Assembly (NCBI GenBank): GCA_045636865.1
Contig: JAZTYJ010000001.1
Location: 1 to 64,000, forward strand
Direction: 5' to 3'
From: SIG480 sp045636865
GTDB taxonomy: Bacteria; Bacillota; Clostridia; Oscillospirales; JAAYXM01
DNA: 64,000 nt
Shown: positions 15,087-23,006 of the stretch, one piece after another
Numbering within the stretch: position 1 is the first letter of the stretch
Layout of the letters: every line of letters begins with the position of its first letter
Translations under genes and position numbers: made by a program
Notes under the pieces: model-generated
Database searches by the model: none
Seen by the model: only the letters and a program-made list of their open reading frames with translations
Told to the model about the DNA's origin: nothing

Positions 15087-15479
15087 ATGGAAGAAGCAAT
15101 AATCGAGTTGCTGCTGAACGAATGCAAATCAATTATAGAAGAGCATACCGACATTGAAGAATTTTCACAATGTCATATTGTAAAATATTGTTCCTCTAAA
15201 AAATTTGATTTGGCAAAATGTATTGTAAAAGATATTTTGAAAACTTGGAAGTATGAAAAGGATGCTTTTTGTGAAGTTGCAAATTCTGAAACTGCAAACA
15301 CATCAATAGATAACACTTTTTTCGAAAATGGGCAGATGTTCTTTGGTATGGATTTGAGTGATATGACTGCATATTTGTTTTACGGATTTGGCAAACGTTG
15401 GGGCGCGGCATTGAAGTATGAAATTTTACTTGGTGAGCGTATAGAACTATCTAACAGAGAGTTAATAGGAATGTTTTGA
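15087..15479 (+). CDS. Orphan hypothetical protein
   Basis: A 130-residue soluble protein with an exceptionally good ribosome binding site (AAAAGGAGG) before the ATG at 15087. It is acidic and mostly helical in its first 70 residues, with five Cys residues at irregular spacing, so no metal site is evident. The C-terminal part contains MTAYLFYGFGKRWG. The base composition is more AT-rich than the neighbours, and the gene stands alone between a terminator and a convergent methyltransferase. I recognise no family. Recent acquisition is plausible. Confidence 0.6.
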   Translation: MEEAIIELLLNECKSIIEEHTDIEEFSQCHIVKYCSSKKFDLAKCIVKDILKTWKYEKDAFCEVANSETANTSIDNTFFENGQMFFGMDLSDMTAYLFYGFGKRWGAALKYEILLGERIELSNRELIGMF

Positions 15480-15566
15480 CAGGCTGCATCTAAACCTTAT
15501 GCCTCGCTATATTTAAAAATTGATTACATCTAAACCGTCTGTCCCGTATAAAACAGACAATTCGAA

Positions 15567-16313
15567 TTAACTGTTTCGTCTTGCAACATAGAAGACTCGC
15601 ATGCTGTCATCGCGTGCGGGTTCTTCTTTTAACTCATCGTAAATTGCTTCAAGCGTGAAACCGTTATTTTCAAGAGCTCTTTTGATTTCATCCTGTGAGA
15701 AGGCATACTCCTCGTGCTCCTCAAAGCTTCTTGCCCAGAGCTCGCCCTCGGCGGTGAAGACGTCAACCATCATAAGACAACGTTTTTCGTCTTCGTCGTA
15801 TGCGGCGCGCCAGATGCAGATATCCTCTTCACTCTCACGCATAAAACATTCGCCGTCAATGGTCTTGAACTTATGCTCGGTGTTCGTGTCGAAGATAAAA
15901 AGTCCATCGGGGCGGATAAAAAATTTGAGACGCGAAAGGGTTTCATCGAGTGCATCAAAGTCTTCGAGATAGTTTATGCTGTCAAGGCTTGAGAGTGCGG
16001 CATCCACCGTGCCGTAAAGGTCAAGCTCCTGCATCTCCTGACAGAGAAAAAGCGGAGGAATTGCACCTTCGGGGCATGGCTTTGCAACAGCCTGACTGAG
16101 CATATCGGAGGATGCGTCAACGCCGATAACCTCATATCCGCGCTCTGCAAGGATATATGAAAGGGTTCCCGTTCCGCAGGCGAGGTCAAGCACGCTCTCA
16201 ACCTTCGTGTCATGAACGGCGAAAAGCTTCTCAAAATAATCTGCCCAGACGGGATATGAAACATCTTCGGTGAACGCATCGTAGCATCCTGCAAGCCCGA
16301 CGTAACTCGACAT
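15567..16313 (-). CDS. Class I SAM-dependent methyltransferase
   Basis: A 248-residue protein with motif I LDLACGTG at residues 43-50, an acidic motif II (VIGVDAS), and a motif IV-like ALSSLDSINYL. The order and length fit small-molecule or protein methyltransferases related to the UbiE/TylM1 group. The substrate cannot be predicted. The ATG at 16313 is chosen because GAGGAG lies nine bases upstream; the ATG closer to that site is too near to be used. It diverges from alaS. The 87 bp to the preceding gene hold no clear terminator. Confidence 0.85.
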   Translation of the reverse strand: MSSYVGLAGCYDAFTEDVSYPVWADYFEKLFAVHDTKVESVLDLACGTGTLSYILAERGYEVIGVDASSDMLSQAVAKPCPEGAIPPLFLCQEMQELDLYGTVDAALSSLDSINYLEDFDALDETLSRLKFFIRPDGLFIFDTNTEHKFKTIDGECFMRESEEDICIWRAAYDEDEKRCLMMVDVFTAEGELWARSFEEHEEYAFSQDEIKRALENNGFTLEAIYDELKEEPARDDSMRVFYVARRNS

Positions 16314-16391
16314 TATAAACATCTCCTCTTTTTTTGTTGACTATAATTTTAACATAAAAATACGGAGTAGTAAAGATGTGCGTTATTTCAT

Positions 16392-16421
16392 TTGACATAA
16401 GGCGCAAAAATGGTGTATAAT
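16392..16421 (+). promoter_or_regulatory. Promoter of alaS
   Basis: TTGACA and TATAAT are spaced by 18 bp, 50 bp before alaS. The leader is too short for a T-box. Confidence 0.85.
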
Positions 16422-16471
16422 AACTAAATTGGAATGTAATTTTCATATTTGATATATCGGAGGTATAACAA

Positions 16472-19105
16472 ATGCAGTATATGGGACTTAACGAGCTTCG
16501 TGAAAAATACCTTTCTTTTTTTGAGAGCAAAGGTCATTTAAGGCTCAAAAGCTTTCCGCTTCTTCCGCAGGGAGATAATTCACTTCTCCTCATAAATTCC
16601 GGTATGGCTCCTATGAAGCCGTACTTCTCCGGCGAGGCAACTCCGCCGAGAACACGCGTTACAACATGTCAGAAGTGTATTCGCACACCCGACATCGAGC
16701 GCGTCGGAAAAACCTCACGCCACGGCACATTCTTTGAAATGCTCGGAAACTTCTCCTTCGGTGACTACTTCAAGCCCGAAGCAACAAGCTGGGCTTGGGA
16801 GTTTGTAACAAAGGTTCTTGAAATTCCGAAGGAAAAACTTTATGTTTCGGTATATCTTGATGACGATGAAACATACAATATGTGGGTAAACGAACACGGC
16901 GTCGATGAATCTCACATGGTCCGCCTCGGCAAGGAGGACAACTTCTGGGAAATCGGTGCAGGTCCTTGCGGCCCCTGCTCGGAGATTTACTTTGACCGCG
17001 GTCCCGAAAACGGATGCGGATCACCCGACTGTAAGGTTGGCTGCGACTGTGATCGCTATGTTGAGTTCTGGAATCTCGTTTTCACACAGTTTAATAACGA
17101 CGGAAACGACAACTACACAGAGCTTAAGCAGAAGAATATCGACACAGGTATGGGTCTTGAACGTCTTGCCTGCATTATGCAGGGTGTAAACTCACTCTTT
17201 GAGGTTGACACAGTCAAGAACATTATGACTCATATTTCACGTCTTGCAGGCGTAAATTACGGTGACGATGAAAAGACAGACATTTCTCTACGTATCATTA
17301 CAGACCACATCCGTTCAACAACAATGATGGTTTGCGACGGTGTTATGCCTTCAAACGAGGGCAGAGGCTACGTTCTCCGCCGTCTTCTCCGCCGTGCGGC
17401 ACGTCACGGAAGACTCCTCGGAATCAAGGGCACATTCCTCCACGAGGTATGTGATACTGTTATCCACGAGAGCTGCGGAGCATATCCGGAGCTTTCCGAG
17501 AAGGCTGAATATATAAAGAAGGTTATCAGCATGGAGGAAGAGGGCTTTAATCGCACAATCGACGCAGGCCTCTCGATCCTTGAAGATATGATGAAGAAGC
17601 TTGAGGCTGACGGCGCAAAGGTCCTCTCCGGTGACGATGCATTCAAGCTTGCGGATACATACGGATTCCCGATTGACCTCACTCTCGAAATTCTTGAGGA
17701 AAAAGGTCTTTCAATCGACCGCGACCGCTTTGATGCCTGCCTTAACGAGCAGCGCGAAAGAGCTCGTGCAGCTCAGGCGGCGCTCGGCGATTTCGCTTGG
17801 GAAAAGCTCGACCTCGGTCTTGACAAGAGTGTAAAGACAGAGTTTACGGGATACGACTCACTTGAGGCTGATGCAAAGATTCTTGCAATAGTTTGCGAAG
17901 GTGCAGTTTGCGAGAACGCAGAGGCAGGAAAGAACGTTGAAATCGTTCTTGACAGAACACCGTTCTATGCAGAATCGGGCGGTCAGCTTGCTGACACGGG
18001 AAGAATTGAAACCACTTCCGGCAAGATGAAGGTTTCAAATGTCAAGAAGACAAAGGACGGCAAGTTCCTCCACATCGGTGAGATTACGGAAGGCTCAATC
18101 GCAAAGGGCGATGCGGTAAAGGCTACGGTCTGCAAGTGCCGCCGCGGTGCAACCTGCCGCGCACACTCTGCAACTCACCTTATCCAGAAGGCTCTCCGCA
18201 ACACTCTCGGAACTCACGTTGAGCAGGCAGGTTCACTTGTCGGACCCGACTCCATCCGTTTTGACTTTACTCATTTCTCGGCTATGACGGCAGAAGAAAT
18301 TGCACAGGTTGAAAAAGAAGTCAATAAGCAGATTCTCGCAGGTCTTGATATCGTAGTCCGCGAGATGCCGATAGAAGAGGCAAAGAAGCTCGGCGCAATG
18401 GCACTTTTCGGTGAGAAGTACGGTGACACCGTACGCGTCGTAACAATGGGCGACTACTCGCTCGAGCTTTGCGGCGGCACACACCTTGACAACACCGCAA
18501 AGGCAGGTCTTGTAAAGATTACATCCGAGTCAAGCGTTGCAGCGGGCGTAAGACGAATCGAGGCTATTTGCGGAAGCGCGGTTCTTGAGAAAATTGCAGA
18601 GCTTGAGGGCACAATCGGAAGCGTTGCAGAAGCTCTCAAGGCAGCTCCGAAGGAAGTTGTAATAAAGGCAGAGCATCAGACGGAGGAGATTAAGGCTCTT
18701 CGTCAGGAGCTTTCTGCTATGAACTCACGCCTTGCAGCACTTGATGCGGCAGACTATATCAAGGAAGCAGTAGATTTCGGCGGAATCAAGTTCATCGCCA
18801 AGGAAATCAAGAATGCAAAGGCAGACGACCTCCGCGCTATCTGCGACGAGATGAGAGGTCTTGACTCAAGTGTTGCGGCAGTTCTTGCGAGCGTAAACGG
18901 TGAAAAGATCGTATTTACCGCTACTTGTGCAAAGGATGTCGTTGCACGTGGCATCAAGGCAGGCGACCTCGTCCGCGAAACTGCAAAGGCAGCAGGCGGA
19001 AACGGCGGTGGAAAGCCCGACTTTGCTATGGCCGGCGGAAACGACGTTTCAAAGCTTGCGGATGCACTTTCCGTTGCGGCAGAGTTTGTAAAGAGTAAGG
19101 CATAA
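16472..19105 (+). CDS. alaS: Alanyl-tRNA synthetase
   Basis: An 877-residue protein of the usual length. It starts with the class II catalytic domain (LREKYLSFFESKGH, motif 2 around TCQKCIRTPDIERVGKT.RH). The zinc-binding editing domain has HSATH near residue 570 and CGGTH near residue 670, and the C-terminal coiled-coil and C-Ala domain ends the protein. It charges tRNA-Ala and clears Ser/Gly mischarging. The ATG at 16472 has a CGGAGG site. It is followed 12 bp later by a HIT-protein gene and probably forms a transcription unit with it. Confidence 0.97.
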   Translation: MQYMGLNELREKYLSFFESKGHLRLKSFPLLPQGDNSLLLINSGMAPMKPYFSGEATPPRTRVTTCQKCIRTPDIERVGKTSRHGTFFEMLGNFSFGDYFKPEATSWAWEFVTKVLEIPKEKLYVSVYLDDDETYNMWVNEHGVDESHMVRLGKEDNFWEIGAGPCGPCSEIYFDRGPENGCGSPDCKVGCDCDRYVEFWNLVFTQFNNDGNDNYTELKQKNIDTGMGLERLACIMQGVNSLFEVDTVKNIMTHISRLAGVNYGDDEKTDISLRIITDHIRSTTMMVCDGVMPSNEGRGYVLRRLLRRAARHGRLLGIKGTFLHEVCDTVIHESCGAYPELSEKAEYIKKVISMEEEGFNRTIDAGLSILEDMMKKLEADGAKVLSGDDAFKLADTYGFPIDLTLEILEEKGLSIDRDRFDACLNEQRERARAAQAALGDFAWEKLDLGLDKSVKTEFTGYDSLEADAKILAIVCEGAVCENAEAGKNVEIVLDRTPFYAESGGQLADTGRIETTSGKMKVSNVKKTKDGKFLHIGEITEGSIAKGDAVKATVCKCRRGATCRAHSATHLIQKALRNTLGTHVEQAGSLVGPDSIRFDFTHFSAMTAEEIAQVEKEVNKQILAGLDIVVREMPIEEAKKLGAMALFGEKYGDTVRVVTMGDYSLELCGGTHLDNTAKAGLVKITSESSVAAGVRRIEAICGSAVLEKIAELEGTIGSVAEALKAAPKEVVIKAEHQTEEIKALRQELSAMNSRLAALDAADYIKEAVDFGGIKFIAKEIKNAKADDLRAICDEMRGLDSSVAAVLASVNGEKIVFTATCAKDVVARGIKAGDLVRETAKAAGGNGGGKPDFAMAGGNDVSKLADALSVAAEFVKSKA

Positions 19106-19117
19106 GGAGATTTTGTT

Positions 19118-19459
19118 ATGGCAGACTGCATTTTTTGTAAGATAATTGCAGGAGAAATCCCGTCAAATAAAGTGTATGAGGATGAACTCGTCTATGCATT
19201 CCGCGACATCGCTCCGCAGGCAAAGACACATATCCTCGTTATTCCCAAAGAGCATATCGCATCTGTTGCGGAGATAAATGCCGGAAACTCCGGCATCGTT
19301 TCTCACATCTTTGAGGTTATAGCAAAAATCGCAAAGGACGAGGGACTTGACGGCGGTTATCGCGTAGTTTCAAACTGCGGAGAAGACGCAGGACAGACTG
19401 TTTTCCATCTTCATTTCCACATTCTCGGCGGTGAGAAATTAAGCGTAGAAATGGCATAA
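19118..19459 (+). CDS. HIT-family nucleotide-binding protein
   Basis: A 113-residue protein opening with the HINT-branch CIFCKIIAGEIPS and ending with the histidine triad HLHFHIL near residues 97-103. Such proteins hydrolyse AMP-amidates, including aminoacyl-adenylates released by synthetases, which gives a reason for its place directly behind alaS. The start has an AAGGAGA site. Confidence 0.93.
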   Translation: MADCIFCKIIAGEIPSNKVYEDELVYAFRDIAPQAKTHILVIPKEHIASVAEINAGNSGIVSHIFEVIAKIAKDEGLDGGYRVVSNCGEDAGQTVFHLHFHILGGEKLSVEMA

Positions 19460-19462
19460 TTT

Positions 19463-19496
19463 AAAAAACATCAGACTTTTTGTCTGATGTTTTTTT
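19463..19496 (+). terminator. Terminator of alaS-HIT
   Basis: The stem AAAAAACATCAGAC / GTCTGATGTTTTTT with a five-T loop and a T tract directly follows the HIT gene. Confidence 0.9.
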
Positions 19497-19517
19497 GTAA
19501 AATTTTTCAATTTATGC

Positions 19518-19546
19518 TTGACAAAACGAAATTGAGGGTGTATTAC
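19518..19546 (+). promoter_or_regulatory. Promoter of feoA-HMA
   Basis: TTGACA and TATTAC are spaced by 17 bp. The expected start of transcription falls at or just inside the palindrome at 19555. Confidence 0.8.
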
Positions 19547-19554
19547 TGTTCAGG

Positions 19555-19572
19555 AGTTAGCGGATGCTAACT
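19555..19572. promoter_or_regulatory. Palindromic operator, probable metalloregulator site
   Basis: AGTTAGC-GGAT-GCTAACT has perfect 7-bp arms directly after the -10 box of feoA. GTTAGC/GCTAAC half-sites resemble those of DtxR/IdeR/MntR-type repressors, and the position would block transcription start. Identity of the repressor is inference. Confidence 0.6.
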
Positions 19573-19595
19573 TAATTTGGTTTTGGGTGAGTCTG

Positions 19596-19832
19596 ATGAA
19601 ATTGTCTGATGCGATAGAGGGAAAAGAGTATATTATATCAAGAATTGAAACAGAAGATGAGGAGCTTAATTCCTTTCTCTTTTCGCTCGGATGCTACAGC
19701 GGAGAGAACATAACGGTCATATCACATCTTCGCAGTGGATGCACGATTGCGGTTAAGGATAGCAGATACAACATTGACAAGCAGCTTGCAACTGCAGAAA
19801 AAAAGATGTATAATAAATACGGAGGTGTCTGA
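19596..19832 (+). CDS. FeoA-domain protein
   Basis: A 78-residue SH3-like FeoA domain (KLSDAIEGKEYIISRI, then LFSLGCYSGENITVI and a basic strand). FeoA proteins support the ferrous transporter FeoB, but no feoB follows here. The ATG at 19596 lies close behind GGGTGAG; a GTG at 19587 is possible. The stop is one base before the next gene's ATG, so the two are translated together. Metal control is suggested by the palindrome upstream. Confidence 0.8.
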   Translation: MKLSDAIEGKEYIISRIETEDEELNSFLFSLGCYSGENITVISHLRSGCTIAVKDSRYNIDKQLATAEKKMYNKYGGV

Positions 19833-19833
19833 T

Positions 19834-20076
19834 ATGTATAAAATAACGATGCACGTTGAGGGCATGATGTGTCCGATGTGTGAAAAGCATATGAATGACG
19901 CGATAAAGCAGAATCTCAACGTGAAGAAGGTTACTTCTTCGCACGAGAATAAGCAGACCGAAATTCTCTCGGTAAATCCGCTTTCGGAAGACGAAGTAAA
20001 AAAAGCTGTTTCGGAAACGGGATACGAAATATCCGAATATTCCTGTGAAAAGAAAAAAGGACTTTTCGGAAGATAA
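19834..20076 (+). CDS. Small heavy-metal-associated (HMA) domain protein
   Basis: An 80-residue protein consisting of one HMA fold with the metal motif GMMCPMCEKH (Cys13 and Cys16) and a short basic tail. Such proteins carry Cu(I) or other soft metals to ATPases or regulators. It is tightly coupled to feoA with its own GGAGGTG site. Linking a thiol metal chaperone to a FeoA domain is unusual, and the transported metal is uncertain. Confidence 0.85.
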   Translation: MYKITMHVEGMMCPMCEKHMNDAIKQNLNVKKVTSSHENKQTEILSVNPLSEDEVKKAVSETGYEISEYSCEKKKGLFGR

Positions 20077-20083
20077 CGTACAA

Positions 20084-20117
20084 AAAAGGCAGAAGCGAGA
20101 ATTCGCTTCTGCCTTTT
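20084..20117. terminator. Bidirectional terminator
   Basis: A 15-bp stem (20084-20098 with 20103-20117) with A and T ends serves both the feoA-HMA pair and the convergent acpP. Confidence 0.9.
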
Positions 20118-20128
20118 AAAAATTCAAA

Positions 20129-20356
20129 TTAAACGTTTGCCTCGATGTAGCTTACAACATCTCCGACAGTTTTGAAGTTGTGAGCGTCGCTGTCTTTTAT
20201 AGTAATGTCAAATTCTTCTTCAACAGTCATCATAAGCTCGACCATGTCGAGAGAATCCGCACCGAGATCATCTGCAATGCTTGTTGATTCCGTAATTGTT
20301 GACGGGTCAATATCAAGCTGTGCTTCGAGAATGCTTTTCAAAGTGTCGATAACCAT
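20129..20356 (-). CDS. acpP: Acyl carrier protein
   Basis: A 75-residue acidic helical protein with the phosphopantetheine site DSLD (Ser36 in GADSLDMVELMM). It carries acyl chains in fatty-acid synthesis. It is isolated from fab genes. The start follows a consensus AGGAGG site, and a good promoter lies 36 bp upstream. Confidence 0.95.
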   Translation of the reverse strand: MVIDTLKSILEAQLDIDPSTITESTSIADDLGADSLDMVELMMTVEEEFDITIKDSDAHNFKTVGDVVSYIEANV

Positions 20357-20392
20357 AAATGTTCCTCCTAAATTAACTTTTGGTATATTCGT

Positions 20393-20421
20393 ATAATAGC
20401 ATTATTATGCCGTTTTTGCAA
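20393..20421 (-). promoter_or_regulatory. Promoter of acpP
   Basis: On the minus strand TTGCAA and TATTAT are spaced by 17 bp. Confidence 0.75.
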
Positions 20422-20436
20422 TAGAAAAATAAAAAT

Positions 20437-21549
20437 TTAAATGAGTTTTTCTTTGACGGCAGAGATGAATGTGCGGATTTCATCTTTTGTTGAGAAACGC
20501 GAAAGGCTTATTCTGACCGTGCTGGAAATCAGCCTTTCGGGAACGTTGAGTGCGCGCAGAACATGGCTTTTCTTTCCGCGGCTGCAGGCGGAGCCTGCTG
20601 AAACATAGATTTCGCTTTCCTCAAGAAGCCGCATGGAAACCTCGCTCGGATATTTCTCAAAAGCTACACTTAAGATATGCGGAGCGCGTAAAAACGGCTC
20701 GAATACGTGGACACCGGGCAGAACCTCAAGTTCTGAAACAAGCATCTCTGAAAGACGTTTCATTTCATTTGCATTTTCTGTGATTTTTCTTTTTGCATCC
20801 TCAACTGCAACAGAAAAAGCCGCAAGCTGCGACGTTGCTTCCGTGCCGGAGCGAAGCCCCGATTCCTGGCCACCGCCCAGAAGCTGGGGTGCAAGACGAA
20901 GCCCGCGGCGGACATAGAGAGCTCCGATTCCCTTTGGTGCGTGAATCTTGTGACCGCTTACGGAGATCAAATCGGCTCCGTATCGCGATGCATTTATAGG
21001 AAACTTCAAAAAAGCCTGAACTGCATCTGTGTGGATTAAAGTTTCGCGGTTTTTTATATGAACAGCCTTTGAAATTGCGGGGATGTCCATAACTGAACCG
21101 ACCTCGTTGTTAACACTCATAACGGACACCAAAAACGTATCCTCACGCACAGCGTCGGCAACATCTGCCGGCCAGACGAGACCGTCGGGGCGGGGGGAGA
21201 TGTAAGTAACCTCGTAGCCTGTTGCCTCAAGCCGCTTTGCACATTCAAGCACCGAGGGATGCTCAAATGCAGTTGTTATCATATGTTTTTTCTTGCCGCT
21301 TCTTGCCGCTGCTCCGAAAATTGCAAGGTTGTTGCTCTCGGAGCCGCAGGAGGTAAAAAATATCTCGTCGGGCTCGCAGGAGAGCGCATCTGAAATTGAT
21401 GCTCTTGCCTCTTTTACAATCTTCTCTGCGGAAATTCCGAGAGAATGGAGCGATGAAGGGTTTGCAAAGTTTATCTCCATTGCAGATATCGCTGCATCGC
21501 ACGCTTTTTTTATTACTTTTGTTGTTGCGGCATTGTCAAAATAGATCAT
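20437..21549 (-). CDS. Cysteine desulfurase (NifS/IscS-type)
   Basis: A 370-residue class V aminotransferase fold protein. It opens with YFDNAATT. The PLP lysine is in SGHKIHAPKG (near residue 200), and the reactive Cys lies in SAGSACSRG near residue 320. It supplies persulfide sulfur for Fe-S clusters or tRNA thiolation. No iscU or thiI partner is adjacent; the next minus-strand gene is acpP. The ATG at 21549 has a GGAGAT site; the longer frame upstream has none. Confidence 0.93.
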   Translation of the reverse strand: MIYFDNAATTKVIKKACDAAISAMEINFANPSSLHSLGISAEKIVKEARASISDALSCEPDEIFFTSCGSESNNLAIFGAAARSGKKKHMITTAFEHPSVLECAKRLEATGYEVTYISPRPDGLVWPADVADAVREDTFLVSVMSVNNEVGSVMDIPAISKAVHIKNRETLIHTDAVQAFLKFPINASRYGADLISVSGHKIHAPKGIGALYVRRGLRLAPQLLGGGQESGLRSGTEATSQLAAFSVAVEDAKRKITENANEMKRLSEMLVSELEVLPGVHVFEPFLRAPHILSVAFEKYPSEVSMRLLEESEIYVSAGSACSRGKKSHVLRALNVPERLISSTVRISLSRFSTKDEIRTFISAVKEKLI

Positions 21550-21649
21550 AAGTTTATCTCCATACAGTAGTATGAATATATTATACGGCATTTGAAAACA
21601 TAATTCCAGTATTTTATTGAGAAAAAATGTCGCTTTTGATGTTTTATAC

Positions 21650-21678
21650 TTGTAAGAGAAAGTATTTTGTGCTATAAT
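21650..21678 (+). promoter_or_regulatory. Promoter of purA
   Basis: TTGTAA and an extended TGCTATAAT box are spaced by 17 bp, 33 bp before the purA start. No purine riboswitch is visible in the short leader. Confidence 0.8.
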
Positions 21679-21711
21679 ACTTGTCGGAAATAAAAAAGGA
21701 GGTCTTTTTAT

Positions 21712-22986
21712 ATGTCAGGAAAGGTTGTTCTCGGCGCACAGTGGGGCGACGAGGGAAAAGGTAAATTTATAGATATATTTGCATCGGAGGCAGACCTCGT
21801 AGTACGTTCACAGGGTGGTAACAATGCCGGTCATACGGTTATTGTAGGCGAGAATGTTTATAAGCTTCATCTCATTCCGTCGGGTATTCTTTACCCCAAG
21901 ACAATGAACGTCATCGGTGCAGGTGTCGTTCTCGATCCGAAGGTTGTTCTTGCTGAAATGGACGAGCTTGCAAAAAAGGGAGCTCCGCTTGATAATTTGT
22001 TTATTGATGAGCGTACACATGTCATTATGCCCTGGCATATTGAACAGGACGGTCTTGAAGAAATTGCACGTGGTGCAGGCGACATCGGTACTACCAAAAA
22101 GGGTATCGGTCCGTGCTATATGGATAAGGCACAGCGCGTCGGTATCCGTATGCATGACTTTGTTTCAAAGGATAAGTTTTTTGAAGCAGTAAAGCGCGTC
22201 GGCGAGATGAAGAACAAGCTCTTTGTCAACTACTACGGCGGCAAGGCTCTTGATCTTGATGCAATAGCAAAGGAATATTGGGAGTACGCAAAGCGTCTTG
22301 CTCCGTATGTCCGTGATACAAGTGTTATGATTTTTGACGCTATAAAGGCAGGTAAGAAGGTTCTCTTTGAAGGTGCACAGGGAACACTCCTCGACCTTGA
22401 TATGGGAACATATCCGTACGTTACATCATCTCACCCGGTTTCGGGAGGTGTATGCATCGGCGCAGGTATCGGTCCGACATGCATCGACGAAATCGTTGGC
22501 ATCTTCAAGGGTTATACAACCCGCGTCGGTAAAGGGCCGTTCCCGACAGAGCTTGATGACGAGGTGGGTGAGTACATCCGTCAGGCAGGCGCAGAGTTCG
22601 GCGTTACAACAGGTCGTGCCCGCAGAACAGGTTGGTTTGATGCTGTTATGGCAAGATACGCGGTACGCGTAAACGGTCTTACTTCAATCGTTATCAACAA
22701 GATTGACCCGCTTCGCGGTCTTCCGACAATCAAGCTTTGCACAGCTTATGAAAAGGACGGCAAAATCATAAAGGATTGGCCGGCAGATCTTTCGGAACTT
22801 GCAAAGTGCAAGCCGGTATATGAGGAGTTTGAAGGCTTTGACGAAGATATTTCAAACGTAAAGTCATACAGCGAATTCCCGCAGAAGATCAAGACATATA
22901 TCGAAGCAATCGAGAAGGCTTGCGGTTGCCCGGTTTCTATCGTTGGCGTCGGTCCGGACAGAGAGCAGATTGTCTACAAAGATTAA
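21712..22986 (+). CDS. purA: Adenylosuccinate synthetase
   Basis: A 424-residue enzyme of standard length with the GDEGKGK P-loop at residues 12-18, the NAGHTV motif and the GIGPCY and TTGRARR signatures. It makes adenylosuccinate from IMP, Asp and GTP, the first step to AMP. The start has an AAGGAGG site. The codon use is that of a well-expressed gene. Confidence 0.97.
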   Translation: MSGKVVLGAQWGDEGKGKFIDIFASEADLVVRSQGGNNAGHTVIVGENVYKLHLIPSGILYPKTMNVIGAGVVLDPKVVLAEMDELAKKGAPLDNLFIDERTHVIMPWHIEQDGLEEIARGAGDIGTTKKGIGPCYMDKAQRVGIRMHDFVSKDKFFEAVKRVGEMKNKLFVNYYGGKALDLDAIAKEYWEYAKRLAPYVRDTSVMIFDAIKAGKKVLFEGAQGTLLDLDMGTYPYVTSSHPVSGGVCIGAGIGPTCIDEIVGIFKGYTTRVGKGPFPTELDDEVGEYIRQAGAEFGVTTGRARRTGWFDAVMARYAVRVNGLTSIVINKIDPLRGLPTIKLCTAYEKDGKIIKDWPADLSELAKCKPVYEEFEGFDEDISNVKSYSEFPQKIKTYIEAIEKACGCPVSIVGVGPDREQIVYKD

Positions 22987-23006
22987 TTTTAAGAGGGTGT
23001 AAAAGT

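Noticed and set aside
16422..16471. T-box leader for alaS
   Set aside because: The promoter leaves a leader of about 45 bases, far too short for a T-box and its terminator.
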